DNA of 64,000 nt from Polyangium sp. 6x1 (GTDB lineage Bacteria > Myxococcota_A > Polyangia > Polyangiales > Polyangiaceae). Below, piece by piece: positions 17,694-27,111 of the stretch. Under the pieces are notes generated by a model, which saw nothing but the letters and a program-made list of their open reading frames with translations, was not told where the DNA came from and made no database searches. The stretch is from NCBI RefSeq assembly GCF_029946515.1, contig NZ_JARZHH010000020.1:108563-172562 (forward strand), in the 5' to 3' direction. The position numbers were made by a program, and so were the translations under genes. Numbering within the stretch: the first letter of the stretch is position 1; each line of letters opens with the position of its first letter.

Positions 17694-18970
17694 CCCTGCC
17701 GCTCGAATCGTTCTGGAAAGAAAAACTCGACACGACCTACCAGCGCACGGACTTCCTGTTCAGCCTGCTCCCTCGGGAGGCGATGCTCGAACGGCCGATC
17801 GCCCTGCGCCACCCTTTCCTCTTCTACCTCGGCCACCTCCCCGCGTTCGCCTGGAACCAGATAGGCCGGGGCGTGCTCGGGGCGGGGCACCTCGACGAGA
17901 CGTTCGACGTCCTCTTCGAACGGGGCATCGATCCCAAGGACGCGCCGAGCGCCCGCCGGGCGACCCATTCGAATTGGCCCTCCATCGCCGCCGTGCTCGC
18001 CTATCGCGACGAGGCGCGCCGCGCCGTCCGCGCGCGGATCGGCGAGGTCCTCGGCCGCGCAGACGATCCGCTCTGCGAGAACGCGCGCATCCTGCACCTC
18101 GTCCTCGAGCACGAGCTCATGCACCAGGAGACGCTGCTCTACATGTTCGCGGAGTGCCGCCCGGGCCTCGTCCCGCGGCCCGCGAGCATCGGCCCGCCCG
18201 CATCCGGCGCTGGCCACGCCGCCGAGCGCGTCCGCATTTCCGGGGGTGACGCCGTGATCGGGGCCGCCTGGGACGAGATCCCGTTCGGCTGGGACAACGA
18301 GTTTGGCAGGACGACCCTTCCCGTCGATTCCTTCTCCCTCGGCTCGCTCCCCGTCCGCAACATCGACTGGCGCGCGTTCCTTCGAGCGAAGGGCGATCCC
18401 CCGTCGCTCCGGCCCCGCTCCTGGATTCCTAGTGGCGCTCGGCTGCTCGTCAAGACGGTGTTCGGCCCCGTGCCTTTCGAGGTCGCGGAGGGCTGGCCCG
18501 TCCAGGTCACGGGCGAGCAGGCGCGGCATTATTGTGCCCACCATGGCGGACGATTGCCCACGGAGGCGGAGCTCCGCCTCGCCGCCCACATGGCCCCGGA
18601 CGGCTCCCGCTGGCCTTTCCCCTGGGACGACACGGCGCCTGCGCCGGAGCACGCCAATTTCGGTTTCGCGCGATTCTTCCCGTTGCCCACGGGCATGCAC
18701 CCAAGCGGGGCGAGCGCGTGGGGCGTGGAGGAGCTCATCGGCAACGGCTGGGAATGGACGAGCACGCCTTTCTCACCCCTGCCCGGGTTCGCCCCGTGCG
18801 CCCGGACCTACCCCGGCTATTCGGCGGACTTTTTCGACGGCGAGCACGACGTCGTCTTCGGCGCCTCGTGGGCCACCGACCCGAAGCTCGTCCGTCCGAG
18901 CTTCCGCAACTGGTACCGGCGAACGTATCCCTACGCCTTCACGAGCTTCCGCGTCGCGTGGGACGATTGA
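17690..18970 (+). CDS. egtB: Hercynine oxygenase EgtB (sulfoxide synthase)
   Basis: 426-residue non-heme iron enzyme forming the C-S bond between hercynine and a thiol. The N-terminal DinB-like domain carries the iron histidines His49 (LGHLP) and His141/His145 (HELMHQE). The C-terminal half is a formylglycine-generating-enzyme/sulfatase-modifying fold (GRLPTEAELRLAA, GNGWEWTSTPF, SFRNWYRR, SFRVAW). The GTG start overlaps the egtD stop by 4 bp and has a GGAGG site inside egtD. No egtA, egtC or egtE is nearby, so the thiol donor and C-S lyase must be encoded elsewhere or be replaced. Confidence 0.92.
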   Translation: MTLPLESFWKEKLDTTYQRTDFLFSLLPREAMLERPIALRHPFLFYLGHLPAFAWNQIGRGVLGAGHLDETFDVLFERGIDPKDAPSARRATHSNWPSIAAVLAYRDEARRAVRARIGEVLGRADDPLCENARILHLVLEHELMHQETLLYMFAECRPGLVPRPASIGPPASGAGHAAERVRISGGDAVIGAAWDEIPFGWDNEFGRTTLPVDSFSLGSLPVRNIDWRAFLRAKGDPPSLRPRSWIPSGARLLVKTVFGPVPFEVAEGWPVQVTGEQARHYCAHHGGRLPTEAELRLAAHMAPDGSRWPFPWDDTAPAPEHANFGFARFFPLPTGMHPSGASAWGVEELIGNGWEWTSTPFSPLPGFAPCARTYPGYSADFFDGEHDVVFGASWATDPKLVRPSFRNWYRRTYPYAFTSFRVAWDD

Positions 18971-18983
18971 GCCGCCCCCTCGC

Positions 18984-20528
18984 CTACCGCGCGCTCTCCC
19001 GGAGCTGCGCGAGCTTCCCCATCGCCCCCGAAAGCGCCGGATACAGCCCCACGTACACCTCGCGGTAGAGCCGCTCGTAAAACCCTCTCCGCTCCCCGGG
19101 GACGAACACCTCGCCCCGCGACGTCATCGCCGCGGCCGCCTCCTCGATCCCCGCGAAGGCTCCCACGCCGGCTGCCGCCAGGATCCCCGCCCCGAGCGAC
19201 GTCGCCTCGCTCGTCCCCGCCCGCACGATGGGTTTGTCGAGGACATCCGCCAGGATCTGGCACCAGAGCGCGCTCCGCGATCCGCCGCCCATCACCCGGA
19301 GCTCCGCGATCGGCCCCGACGCCCGCTCCACGCCGTCCGTGTGCAATCGTTGTTCGAGCGCGATTCCTTCGAGGATCGCTCGATACAGATGCGCTTGTCC
19401 GTGCCCGCCGGAGAGCCCGAGCAGGACGCCCGTCGCCGCGTCGTCCCAGTACGGATTCATCACCCCGTGGAAATACGGCACGAGCACGAGCCCCTCCGCG
19501 CCCGGCGCAATGCCCTCCGCTTCCCGTTCGAGCGCGGCGAGCGTCGCCGACGACGCCTCCGCGTCCGCGCCGAACAAGCGCGCGAGCCACGTGAGCGTGA
19601 ACGTCCCGCCTTTCAGATCGGTCTCGTACAAGAACGCGCCCGGCGTCGCCGCCATCATCGTCCGGAAGGCCCGATCCGTGCGGTAGTCCCGCGAAATGAC
19701 CCCCGACACGATGGCCGTGCCGAGGTTCAAATACATCACGCCCGGCCCCACGACGCCGGCCCCGAGCGCTGCGGCCTGCCCATCTCCGGCGCCCGCGAAC
19801 ACAGGGATCCCCGCCTCGATCCCCAGCGCCGCGGCCGCCTCGCGCTCCACTTCGCCGATCCGCTCGCCCGGCTCGGCCAGCGCGGGCACCTCCGACGCGG
19901 ACAAACCTGCCCATTCGAGGATCTCCGCGGAAAAACTTCGCGCCGCCATGTCCACGAGGCCCGTCGGATCCGCGCTCGCCACGGACGTGACCAGGCGGCC
20001 CGTGAGCTTGTGGGCGAGAAAGGCGTGCACATCGAGCATCCGCACCGGACGCGCGGCGAGGTGCGGCGCGATCCGATTGCGCAGGTGGAGGAGCTTGTAA
20101 AGCGAGGGCGTGGTGCACGGAAACTTCCCCGAAATCTCGTGCAGGCGCGCCTCCCCCACCTTCTCCGCGAGCGCCGCGACCTCCGCCCGGCAGCGCGCGT
20201 CCATCCACACGAGCGCGGGATGCAAAGGCTCGCCGCGCTCGTCTGTCAGGACGAACGTCTCCCGCTGGTGCGTGATCGTGATCGCCCGGATGCGCCGCGC
20301 GCCCTCATCCCCGAGCGCGCGGGCCGCCTCGCGTGTCGCCGTGCCGAGCGCCTCCCACCAGGTCCGCGCGTCTTGCTCCCACGCGTCCGGCGCCGGATTC
20401 GACAGCGGAATCGGCGCGCGGCCCTCCGCGACGGCGCGGCCCTGCCGGTCCCACGCGATGGCCTTGCACGCCGTCGTGCTGCAATCGATCCCCAGGAAAA
20501 GCGCGTCGTCCCCCGCTTGCATCGTCAT
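18984..20528 (-). CDS. FGGY-family carbohydrate kinase (xylulokinase-like)
   Basis: 514-residue sugar kinase. The N-terminal phosphate loop (GIDCSTTACKA), the FGGY domain features DPTGLVDMA and GAGDGQAAALGAG (with the likely catalytic Asp), and the C-terminal nucleotide loop GGGSRSALWCQILADVL are in the right order and length for a xylulokinase-like enzyme. The substrate cannot be fixed by eye; glycerol, xylulose or another polyol are possible. The start ATG at 20528 overlaps the stop of the gpsA-like gene (ATGA), so the two are translated together. It is convergent with egtB, 13 bp away. Confidence 0.85.
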   Translation of the reverse strand: MTMQAGDDALFLGIDCSTTACKAIAWDRQGRAVAEGRAPIPLSNPAPDAWEQDARTWWEALGTATREAARALGDEGARRIRAITITHQRETFVLTDERGEPLHPALVWMDARCRAEVAALAEKVGEARLHEISGKFPCTTPSLYKLLHLRNRIAPHLAARPVRMLDVHAFLAHKLTGRLVTSVASADPTGLVDMAARSFSAEILEWAGLSASEVPALAEPGERIGEVEREAAAALGIEAGIPVFAGAGDGQAAALGAGVVGPGVMYLNLGTAIVSGVISRDYRTDRAFRTMMAATPGAFLYETDLKGGTFTLTWLARLFGADAEASSATLAALEREAEGIAPGAEGLVLVPYFHGVMNPYWDDAATGVLLGLSGGHGQAHLYRAILEGIALEQRLHTDGVERASGPIAELRVMGGGSRSALWCQILADVLDKPIVRAGTSEATSLGAGILAAAGVGAFAGIEEAAAAMTSRGEVFVPGERRGFYERLYREVYVGLYPALSGAMGKLAQLRESAR

Positions 20529-21580
20529 GCCCCGAAAAACGAATCGAAGGGCATCTCCACCGGCGCGTCTTCCAGCGCGACGGCGATCAACGTCCGGAGG
20601 AGCGGCAATTCCCGCGGGCCGAGCTCGCCCCGGGCCTCGTACGCGGGCAAGGCCCGGCGCATCACGTCGAGGATCTCCAGGCATTCGAGCGTCGCGCCAT
20701 CCATCCGGGCCACGGCCTCGCGCGCGCCGAGCCCGAGCCCGAGCAGCCGCCCGAAGCGCCCCGTGCGACCGCCGTTCATGGTGACGTCGAGATCGCCCAC
20801 GCCGGGCAAACCCGTGGCCGTCATCGGATCGCCGCCGAGCATCGTGATGACCCGCATCATCTCGCGAATGGCCTGCGCGAACACGGCGCTCTCCCAGTTG
20901 TGCATCGCCACGCTCCCGGCCGCGCCGCCGTTTTTCTCGTGCAGGCCCGCGCCGAGCGCGACGCCCATCGCGTACGCATTCTTGAGCGCCGCGCACACCT
21001 CGGCGCCGATCACATCGGCGCACGGGAAAACGTGGTAATACGGTCCGCGCAGCGCATTCGCCAGTGTATCGAGCGCCGCGCCGTCCCTGCCCGTCACCAC
21101 GACCGACGTCGGCACGCGCCGCGCGAGCTCCCCCGCGATGCACGGCCCCGCGACGGCCGCCGGGAACACGCTCGCCCGCACCTCCTCGGGCAAACCTCGG
21201 CGCACGACGTCCGGCAACACGTGGAGCCGGCCACTCTCGCCGTCGAGCTCGAGCCCCTTCGTGATCATCACGAGCGGCACGCCCGGCCGCGCGTGGCGCG
21301 CGATCGTCTCCGTGGCCCATCGAATGCCCGCCGAGCTCACGCCAAACGCGAGGATGTCCGCGCCGCGCGTGGCCTCTTCGAGCTCGGACGCGAAAAACGG
21401 CCGGATGGAAGGGGAAAGATCGAGCTTGAGCGTCGGGTGGAACCCGCGCTCACGCAAGCTCTCGATGATCGCGACGTCGAGGTGGGTGCCGACGAGGCGC
21501 ACGTCGTGCCCGCGATCGACGAGCGGCACGCAAAACGCGCTGCCCATCATGCCGGCGCCGAGGACGGTGATGACGGCCAT
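20525..21580 (-). CDS. gpsA: NAD(P)-dependent glycerol-3-phosphate dehydrogenase
   Basis: 351-residue dehydrogenase interconverting sn-glycerol-3-phosphate and dihydroxyacetone phosphate. The Rossmann loop GAGMMGSA is at 8-15, with ITKGLE at 106-111, AGPCIAGELA, the catalytic Lys200 in AALKNAYAMG, and GLPGVGDLDVT near 257-267, as in GpsA. Its coupling to a sugar kinase rather than a phospholipid gene hints at a catabolic or polyol role instead of, or besides, lipid synthesis. The genome may hold another gpsA, which would support that. No clear ribosome site is seen before the ATG. Confidence 0.85.
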   Translation of the reverse strand: MAVITVLGAGMMGSAFCVPLVDRGHDVRLVGTHLDVAIIESLRERGFHPTLKLDLSPSIRPFFASELEEATRGADILAFGVSSAGIRWATETIARHARPGVPLVMITKGLELDGESGRLHVLPDVVRRGLPEEVRASVFPAAVAGPCIAGELARRVPTSVVVTGRDGAALDTLANALRGPYYHVFPCADVIGAEVCAALKNAYAMGVALGAGLHEKNGGAAGSVAMHNWESAVFAQAIREMMRVITMLGGDPMTATGLPGVGDLDVTMNGGRTGRFGRLLGLGLGAREAVARMDGATLECLEILDVMRRALPAYEARGELGPRELPLLRTLIAVALEDAPVEMPFDSFFGA

Positions 21581-21694
21581 GGTGGCGGCGGAGGGTACCC
21601 AGAACCGTCGCGTTTGCAAGGAGTTGCCCGAGGGGATTGCCACGGGCATGCCCCTCGGTATCATCGCGGCCGAACACATGGCGCGGAGGTCTTC

Positions 21695-22756
21695 GTGAGC
21701 GGAGAGGACGAGGGCAGCAGCGGCAAGAAGATGGGGCCGATCGCGGCCGTGATCGCCGCGATCGGGATGTTCATGGCCCGCGCCGGCGACGATTGCGCGA
21801 GGATCGGCGCCAAAGGCGCGATGCTCGGCGACGACGCCGCGCGAGGCCTCGGCCGCGCGGGATCCCTCGCCGACGACGGCCTGCGCGGCGGCGGAAAGCT
21901 CGGCTCGCTCGCCGACGATGGCCTGCGCGGCGGCGGAAAGCTCGGCCCGCTCGCCGACGACGGCATGCGGGCGGGCGCGAAAGGGCCGCTGCCCGGCATG
22001 CACGGCCCGACGCCCGAGGGCGGCGGCGGCCTCGTCGAGGAGGCGATGAGCGCGGGCGCCAAGGCCGAAAGCCACGCGGGCGACCTCGCGGAGCTCGGCG
22101 TCGACGTCTCGATGGAAATCCTGTCGAACGTGGGCCCGAGCGATGGGGACGACGAGGACGAGGGCGACGCGCCCGTCGTGGACGGCGTCCGCATTCCTCG
22201 CCCGGCGAGCGTGACGAGCGCGCAGAACAACCCCGCCGATTTGCTCCGGATGCGGAGCGTCGCATCGAGCCCAATGCTGCTCGGCCTCGCCCCCGGGGCC
22301 CCGAAAACGATCGCGAACGAGTCGGAGCCGTTTGCCTGGCTCGCGAGCCACACCGCGCAGAACCCTGTCGGGCTGCTCTATGCGTCGCGCGGCAAGGTCA
22401 ATACGAAGAGCACGATTTCGCTCGTCTCGTCGACCGGCGAAAAGACCGACGACGCCGCGATCCACAGGACGTGCCTCGAGCTCACCATGAACTGCGTCGT
22501 GCTCGTCTGCGAGCCGGACGCCGCGGGCGCGAAAGAGCCGTGCGTGAAGGGCGCGGTGGCCGCGTGGAAATCCGTCGAGGCCCTCGATCTCGGCGCGAAG
22601 CCCGCCTTGCGCGACTTCCTCGGAAAGCTCCTCCTCGCGCGCGCGGGCCGCCCCTCCTTGCGAAACCTCGTCCTCTCGCGGCTCGACGTCGAGGCCACGC
22701 CCCCGCGAATCGTCCGCAGCCGAATCGAAACGAAAGCCACGTCGTCAAAACCCTGA
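21695..22756 (+). CDS. Hypothetical protein with 14-residue tandem repeats
   Basis: 353-residue protein starting at GTG behind a good GGAGG site. A short hydrophobic stretch near the N-terminus (IAAVIAAIGMFMA) could be a signal or anchor. Residues about 50-95 hold three tandem 14-residue units (GSLADDGLRGGGKL and variants), encoded by 42-bp repeats. An acidic segment (DGDDEDEGD) follows, then a globular C-terminal half with several cysteines. No family is recognised. Divergent from the gpsA-like gene, with a gap of about 115 bp that must hold both promoters. Confidence 0.7.
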   Translation: MSGEDEGSSGKKMGPIAAVIAAIGMFMARAGDDCARIGAKGAMLGDDAARGLGRAGSLADDGLRGGGKLGSLADDGLRGGGKLGPLADDGMRAGAKGPLPGMHGPTPEGGGGLVEEAMSAGAKAESHAGDLAELGVDVSMEILSNVGPSDGDDEDEGDAPVVDGVRIPRPASVTSAQNNPADLLRMRSVASSPMLLGLAPGAPKTIANESEPFAWLASHTAQNPVGLLYASRGKVNTKSTISLVSSTGEKTDDAAIHRTCLELTMNCVVLVCEPDAAGAKEPCVKGAVAAWKSVEALDLGAKPALRDFLGKLLLARAGRPSLRNLVLSRLDVEATPPRIVRSRIETKATSSKP

Positions 22757-22838
22757 CGACCGGCCCCACGGGGCGGCACGCTGCAGGCTTGGGCCTCGAG
22801 GCCCGCACCATTTCAGCAATCCGGCCCCGCGACATCCC

Positions 22839-22858
22839 TCCGATATCCATCGGATTTT
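22839..22858 (+). terminator. Possible short intrinsic terminator
   Basis: A 6-bp stem (TCCGAT/ATCGGA) with an ATCC loop followed by TTTT, about 80 bp after the stop of the repeat-containing hypothetical gene. The stem is short and not very GC-rich, so efficiency would be modest. The rest of the 22757-23031 gap shows only the ribosome site of the next gene. Confidence 0.35.
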
Positions 22859-23031
22859 ACTAGCGCCGCGGCTGGCGCCCATGTTACGAAGTTTCATCCC
22901 GTCCTGCGGCGAGATACCCCGTGATGGGGCATGTCGCGTTTCGAGCTGGTTCGATTCGCACACGCCCGCAGGTCGATCCCTTGCCCGGGTCTCGTGCGTT
23001 CTTTCGCCCGCGTCCCAGCTTGGAGGTCCTC

Positions 23032-23937
23032 ATGTTGAAAATTGGATCGTTCCTCGCGCTTGCGACCGCTTCGATGATTGTGCTCGGCGCGGAGCCCGCG
23101 CTCGCCTCCGGCGAGGTTGAGCTCGTGTATGCGGAGGTCAACACCTGGTTTCAGTATCCGCCCCTGGTCGCCGCGCGTGGATCCGCGTCCGGGTTCGCCG
23201 GCGCCGACGAGCTCGACGCCGATCCCATGCTCGCGGAGCTCGACCTCGACGCATTCGCGTTCGCGTCCATGGGCGGGCCGCTCGTGAGCGCGTTCCCTCC
23301 CATCCAGGACATGGGCTTCCCTCCCAAGTACAGGCATTACTACGAGATCGCCGTCTCGGACCCGGTCTACGCGGGGACCGTGACCGTGGAGATCCAGACC
23401 CTGAACGGGCTCGTCAGTTGCGCTGCAAAATACGCGACCGTCCGCGGCGACGGGCGCGCATTGTACACCGCGTACTGTTATCAAGGCGGGAGCACGCGCG
23501 TCTCGATTCGCCACGACGACGTCGTGGGACAGACGCACTGGGACGACAACGACGGGCTCGGCCACGCCATCTCGTACGCCGCGGGCCCCACGATGCCCGC
23601 AGGCGGCGTGTTCCACCACGGCGTACCCCGCTCTTCTGGCACCACAATGCAGGGCGCGGTCGTGCTGGAGAGCCTCCCGCCGGACGCAACGGTCACCGTC
23701 GTGTATTCGAGGGACGATTGGACCACGGCGACGAAGCACCCCGCCATCGTGAGCGCCACGGGCTTCGTGGGGAACACGGCCTATCGTTACGGCATAAACC
23801 CTGCCGCCGACGGCACGACGGTCCACACGTTCTCGCTCCCGGATGTCACGAAGGTCAGCTACTATTTCGTGGTGGAATCGAGCCTCGGCTCGTTCACGGA
23901 CGACAACGAGGGCGAGTATTACGTGTTCGCGCCATGA
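23032..23937 (+). CDS. Secreted beta-rich protein, function unknown
   Basis: 301-residue exported protein. A cleavable signal peptide ends near ALAS (about residue 26). The mature part alternates short beta strands with polar turns and has two close cysteines (SCAAKY and AYCYQ). No lipobox and no catalytic motif are visible. A TGGAGG ribosome site lies 5 bases before the ATG, so this start is preferred over an in-frame ATG at 22921. It is convergent with the end of the vgrG island, 7 bp away. No family is recognised. Confidence 0.7.
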   Translation: MLKIGSFLALATASMIVLGAEPALASGEVELVYAEVNTWFQYPPLVAARGSASGFAGADELDADPMLAELDLDAFAFASMGGPLVSAFPPIQDMGFPPKYRHYYEIAVSDPVYAGTVTVEIQTLNGLVSCAAKYATVRGDGRALYTAYCYQGGSTRVSIRHDDVVGQTHWDDNDGLGHAISYAAGPTMPAGGVFHHGVPRSSGTTMQGAVVLESLPPDATVTVVYSRDDWTTATKHPAIVSATGFVGNTAYRYGINPAADGTTVHTFSLPDVTKVSYYFVVESSLGSFTDDNEGEYYVFAP

Positions 23938-23944
23938 TGCGCGC

Positions 23945-24829
23945 CTACCGCACCCGCCTCACGTAAAACGCCCCCGCAGCGTCGATCCACGCCACCTCGC
24001 CGCCATCCGGCGATAACGCGACCGCCTGCGGGTTCGTCCCTTCGAGCTCCACGGCTTCCTCGTCGCCCCAGCGCACCATGACGGCCTCGCCCGTCAGCCA
24101 CGCGAACGTCCCGTCACGCGCCACGTCCACGCTCCCGGGCCCGAGGCAGAGCCCGCCACTGAAGCTGCGAGCCGCGTCCGTCGCGATCGTGAGGCATTCG
24201 CCCTCGCCGTCCGGCCGCACGACCACGTAAAACCTAGCCGCGGCGTCGATCGCAATCGACACGGTCCCCCGATCGTCGAAATCGGTCGGCCAGCACTCGC
24301 CTCGAGCGAGCGCCTCGTTCGCCTCGTCGAACGGTCGAATCTCGAACCCGCGCTGATGCCACCCCGCGGAGCCATACTCCGACCCATACGGCCGCGTGCG
24401 ATAAGCGACGGCGTACGCCGCGTCGGCAAGCGCGACCGTATGATGAAGGTGCTCCTCCGGGAGCCACAGGTCGTCGCGGATCCTCTGCCCCCGGAGCGTC
24501 TCCCACGCCGCGAACGCGATCACGTCGTCGAGCGCCGCCGCGAGCCGCATCGCGCGGCGATCGAACACGATCACGTCCGGCGAGCCGAGATGCGCGCGCC
24601 CGTCGAGCACGGCCATTCGCCCATCGGCATGGAGCACCCGCTCTGCATCCGCGAGCACGAGATCCCCCGTCGGATCCAGCGCCGCCGCGATCCACGACGG
24701 CGCAATGCCATGCTCGTGAAGCTTCCCGCCGGGCTCGCGCACGAGCACGCGATCCGGCGCGATCCGCGCGACGAGCCCGGCCTCGCCCCAGAAAAGCGGC
24801 GACGCGAGACGCGGTTCGTCGACGCTCAC
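23945..24829 (-). CDS. Propeller-like protein ending the vgrG island; candidate cargo or immunity
   Basis: 294-residue protein with repeated strand-turn-strand units (DPTGDLVLADAERVL, SPDGGEVAWIDAAGAFYV), resembling an irregular beta-propeller. No signal peptide or membrane segment is seen. The GTG at 24829 overlaps the stop of the DUF2169 gene (GTGA), so it is translated with that gene; the frame is open further upstream only inside the DUF2169 gene. Being last in a vgrG-adaptor-PAAR operon, it is in the usual place for an effector or immunity protein, but no toxin motif is visible. Function is inference from position only. Confidence 0.65.
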   Translation of the reverse strand: MSVDEPRLASPLFWGEAGLVARIAPDRVLVREPGGKLHEHGIAPSWIAAALDPTGDLVLADAERVLHADGRMAVLDGRAHLGSPDVIVFDRRAMRLAAALDDVIAFAAWETLRGQRIRDDLWLPEEHLHHTVALADAAYAVAYRTRPYGSEYGSAGWHQRGFEIRPFDEANEALARGECWPTDFDDRGTVSIAIDAAARFYVVVRPDGEGECLTIATDAARSFSGGLCLGPGSVDVARDGTFAWLTGEAVMVRWGDEEAVELEGTNPQAVALSPDGGEVAWIDAAGAFYVRRVR

Positions 24830-27081
24830 GAAGGCCGCGCCCGCCGCCGCGGAGGCTTGAAAAGCCCCACCTCGGGCGGCGGCGAGGCCACGCGCTCGGC
24901 CTCCGTCGCGGCGCGTAGCTCCGTCGCGAATGCCGGATCCTTCGCTGTCCTCCGCCCGATCGAGCGCCGCAGCGGCAGGAGATCGGCCCGCCCGAGGCCG
25001 AGCTCTTCCAGGCAACGCGACAGTTTTCCGTGCGCCGCCGCGACCGAGAGCCGCGCGTGCCCCTGCACGTCGACCTTCCGGCCGAGCGCTTCCATGCGCG
25101 CGACGTAGATCCGATCGAAGGCTTCGAGCAGCGCTCCCTCGGCGCGCACCGCGTCTTCCGCGATGATGGCCGTGCTCTCGGCCTCGATGCCAGCCCATTT
25201 CTCCTCGTCGAGCCCGTGCCTGCGCAGCGTCACGCCCACGTCGACCGTGGGCCCCGCGATTTCCGCCGCGATCGAGGCATATTTCTCGAGCGGGAGCGGC
25301 AGGAGCAACGCGGAGCCGGGCAATGCGGGCTCCCCCTGCTCCGGCTCGGGCGGCTTGGGCTCGAGGGGAATCGTCGGCAGCGTGACGAGCGCGGGTTTGA
25401 CGGCGTCCTTCGGCGAGAATGGAATGGGCACCGCGCTCGCGGACTCGGGCGCAGGCGCAGGCACGAGCGCGGGCGCAGGCACGGACGCAGGCACGGACGC
25501 AGGCGCAGGCGAGGACGGCGGCGCGGCCTCCGCCGGCACGAAAGGCAATCCCGCATTCGGCAAGACCCGCGGCGGCCCCTCGGGATGCTGGCGCGGCGCC
25601 GTCGCTTGAAAAGGTGTGGCAGGAGAAACCTTCGGCACCCCGGACGAGGGCCCGAGCGTCACGCTGCCGAACGGCAGGACCCGCGCGGACGGCGGCGGCG
25701 CGGAGGGCCGCGCCGGCGTCGGCGGATCCGGCTCGATGTCGAGCTCCTCCTCGGGTTTGGCAGGGACAGGCGCCGGCGGCGGGGGCGGCACGGATGTCCG
25801 CTCGAAGGGTGTGGCGGGACGAATGACCACCGCCGGCGCCCCCACGTGCACCGTGCCGCTGCCGAACGGCAACGCGGGGCGCGGCGGCGCAGCAGGCGCC
25901 TCCGGCGCGGCGGACGCAGGCGCGCCCGGCGCCGTGGGGCGGAACGGCAAGGCCGGGGCCTTCGCGGACGCCGAGCCGCTCGTCGTGCCGCCCGAGCGCA
26001 CCTGCCCGATCGGCCGCGTATCGTGCCTCATTTCGAGCGGATGTTTCTCCGGCGCGCCCGCGACGTCCTCCAGCGAGCCGCCTTGCTTCACGACCTTCTC
26101 GATATCGGCAGGTCGGACCCGCAAGCCTTGCGGATGGCTCGCCACGACGAGCGTCCCCACGGCGATCGGCGCCTTCGCGGGCACGTCCGTGAGGCCGCGA
26201 AACACGAGCGACAAACGGCTCCGATCCGTGTCGATCGTGAGCGTATCGCAGCGCAGCGCGATCTCGCTGACCCGGCCCGTCTTGGGATCGATCCGGAAGG
26301 CCTGCGGCCGCGCCGCGGGCAAACGTGTCTCGACCCGCTCCAGGGTCGGATGCAGATGTTCGAGCACGAGCGTCGCGCCGGGGCGCAGCAGCGGAATCTG
26401 CTGATCCGACGGCGCGGCCTGGAAAAACCCAAAATCAAACCCCTCGGGCGCCGGGCCCGATTCCTCGCCGCGCGTGGCCGTCGCCCACCTGTGTCCCTCG
26501 TCGGTCACGAGCCGCCTTCGCTGCGGCCATCCCGGCGCGAGCGGGCCGAGCCCTGGGGTTTGTCCCGTGGATACCGTGACGTTCGCCATGGCCCTCGCGC
26601 CGGGCGAAGGCGGCGCCGCGAGATCGATCCCGACCGGGTTCCCCTCTCCGCGCGCCGCGCGCTCGTAGCGCAGCGGCATCCGCGTGAAGACGGCCGGCGG
26701 CCCCGCGGACAGGCCCTCCGGCCCGGGCGTGAATCGCCGATCTCCGACGAGATTCAGCCCCTTTGCGAAATCGCCCATTTCAACGCGGCACGATAGCTCC
26801 TTGACGGGCGCGCCTTTCGGGGCGAAGGCGTGGCCGACGACGAGCACGTCCGTGCGCGGCTTCAGCGGCGCGAAATCGGTGGCGAAGCGGAGCGACGCGC
26901 CCGGCTCGTTGTCCCAGGTGACGTCCCCCGAGGGCTCGTCCTGCGCCGGCGCGACCGTCGCCTCGGCCCCGTGGACGAGCAGAAATGTGGCTTTGACGAG
27001 GATCGTGAGCGAATGCACTCCCGGCGCGGCCTCCCAGACGAAGGCCGCCGCGGGGAATGGACAGAACGAGCGGATCTCCAA
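24826..27081 (-). CDS. DUF2169 protein with Pro/Ala-rich linker (T6SS accessory)
   Basis: 751-residue protein. The N-terminal about 330 residues are a DUF2169 domain (FPAAAFVWE, LTILVKATFLL, TDVLVVGHAFAP, MPLRYERAARG...NPVG), a family linked with VgrG and PAAR-like genes and thought to load effectors on the T6SS spike. A long low-complexity Pro/Ala region (about 350-590) leads to a folded C-terminal domain of about 140 residues (IYVARMEALGRKVDVQGH). The only start codon between the in-frame stop of the DUF4150 gene and the conserved region is TTG at 27081, which suggests weak initiation or coupling. Confidence 0.8.
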   Translation of the reverse strand: MEIRSFCPFPAAAFVWEAAPGVHSLTILVKATFLLVHGAEATVAPAQDEPSGDVTWDNEPGASLRFATDFAPLKPRTDVLVVGHAFAPKGAPVKELSCRVEMGDFAKGLNLVGDRRFTPGPEGLSAGPPAVFTRMPLRYERAARGEGNPVGIDLAAPPSPGARAMANVTVSTGQTPGLGPLAPGWPQRRRLVTDEGHRWATATRGEESGPAPEGFDFGFFQAAPSDQQIPLLRPGATLVLEHLHPTLERVETRLPAARPQAFRIDPKTGRVSEIALRCDTLTIDTDRSRLSLVFRGLTDVPAKAPIAVGTLVVASHPQGLRVRPADIEKVVKQGGSLEDVAGAPEKHPLEMRHDTRPIGQVRSGGTTSGSASAKAPALPFRPTAPGAPASAAPEAPAAPPRPALPFGSGTVHVGAPAVVIRPATPFERTSVPPPPPAPVPAKPEEELDIEPDPPTPARPSAPPPSARVLPFGSVTLGPSSGVPKVSPATPFQATAPRQHPEGPPRVLPNAGLPFVPAEAAPPSSPAPASVPASVPAPALVPAPAPESASAVPIPFSPKDAVKPALVTLPTIPLEPKPPEPEQGEPALPGSALLLPLPLEKYASIAAEIAGPTVDVGVTLRRHGLDEEKWAGIEAESTAIIAEDAVRAEGALLEAFDRIYVARMEALGRKVDVQGHARLSVAAAHGKLSRCLEELGLGRADLLPLRRSIGRRTAKDPAFATELRAATEAERVASPPPEVGLFKPPRRRARPS

Positions 27082-27111
27082 GACGAACCGGGTGATGAAA
27101 AGCTCGCGGCC

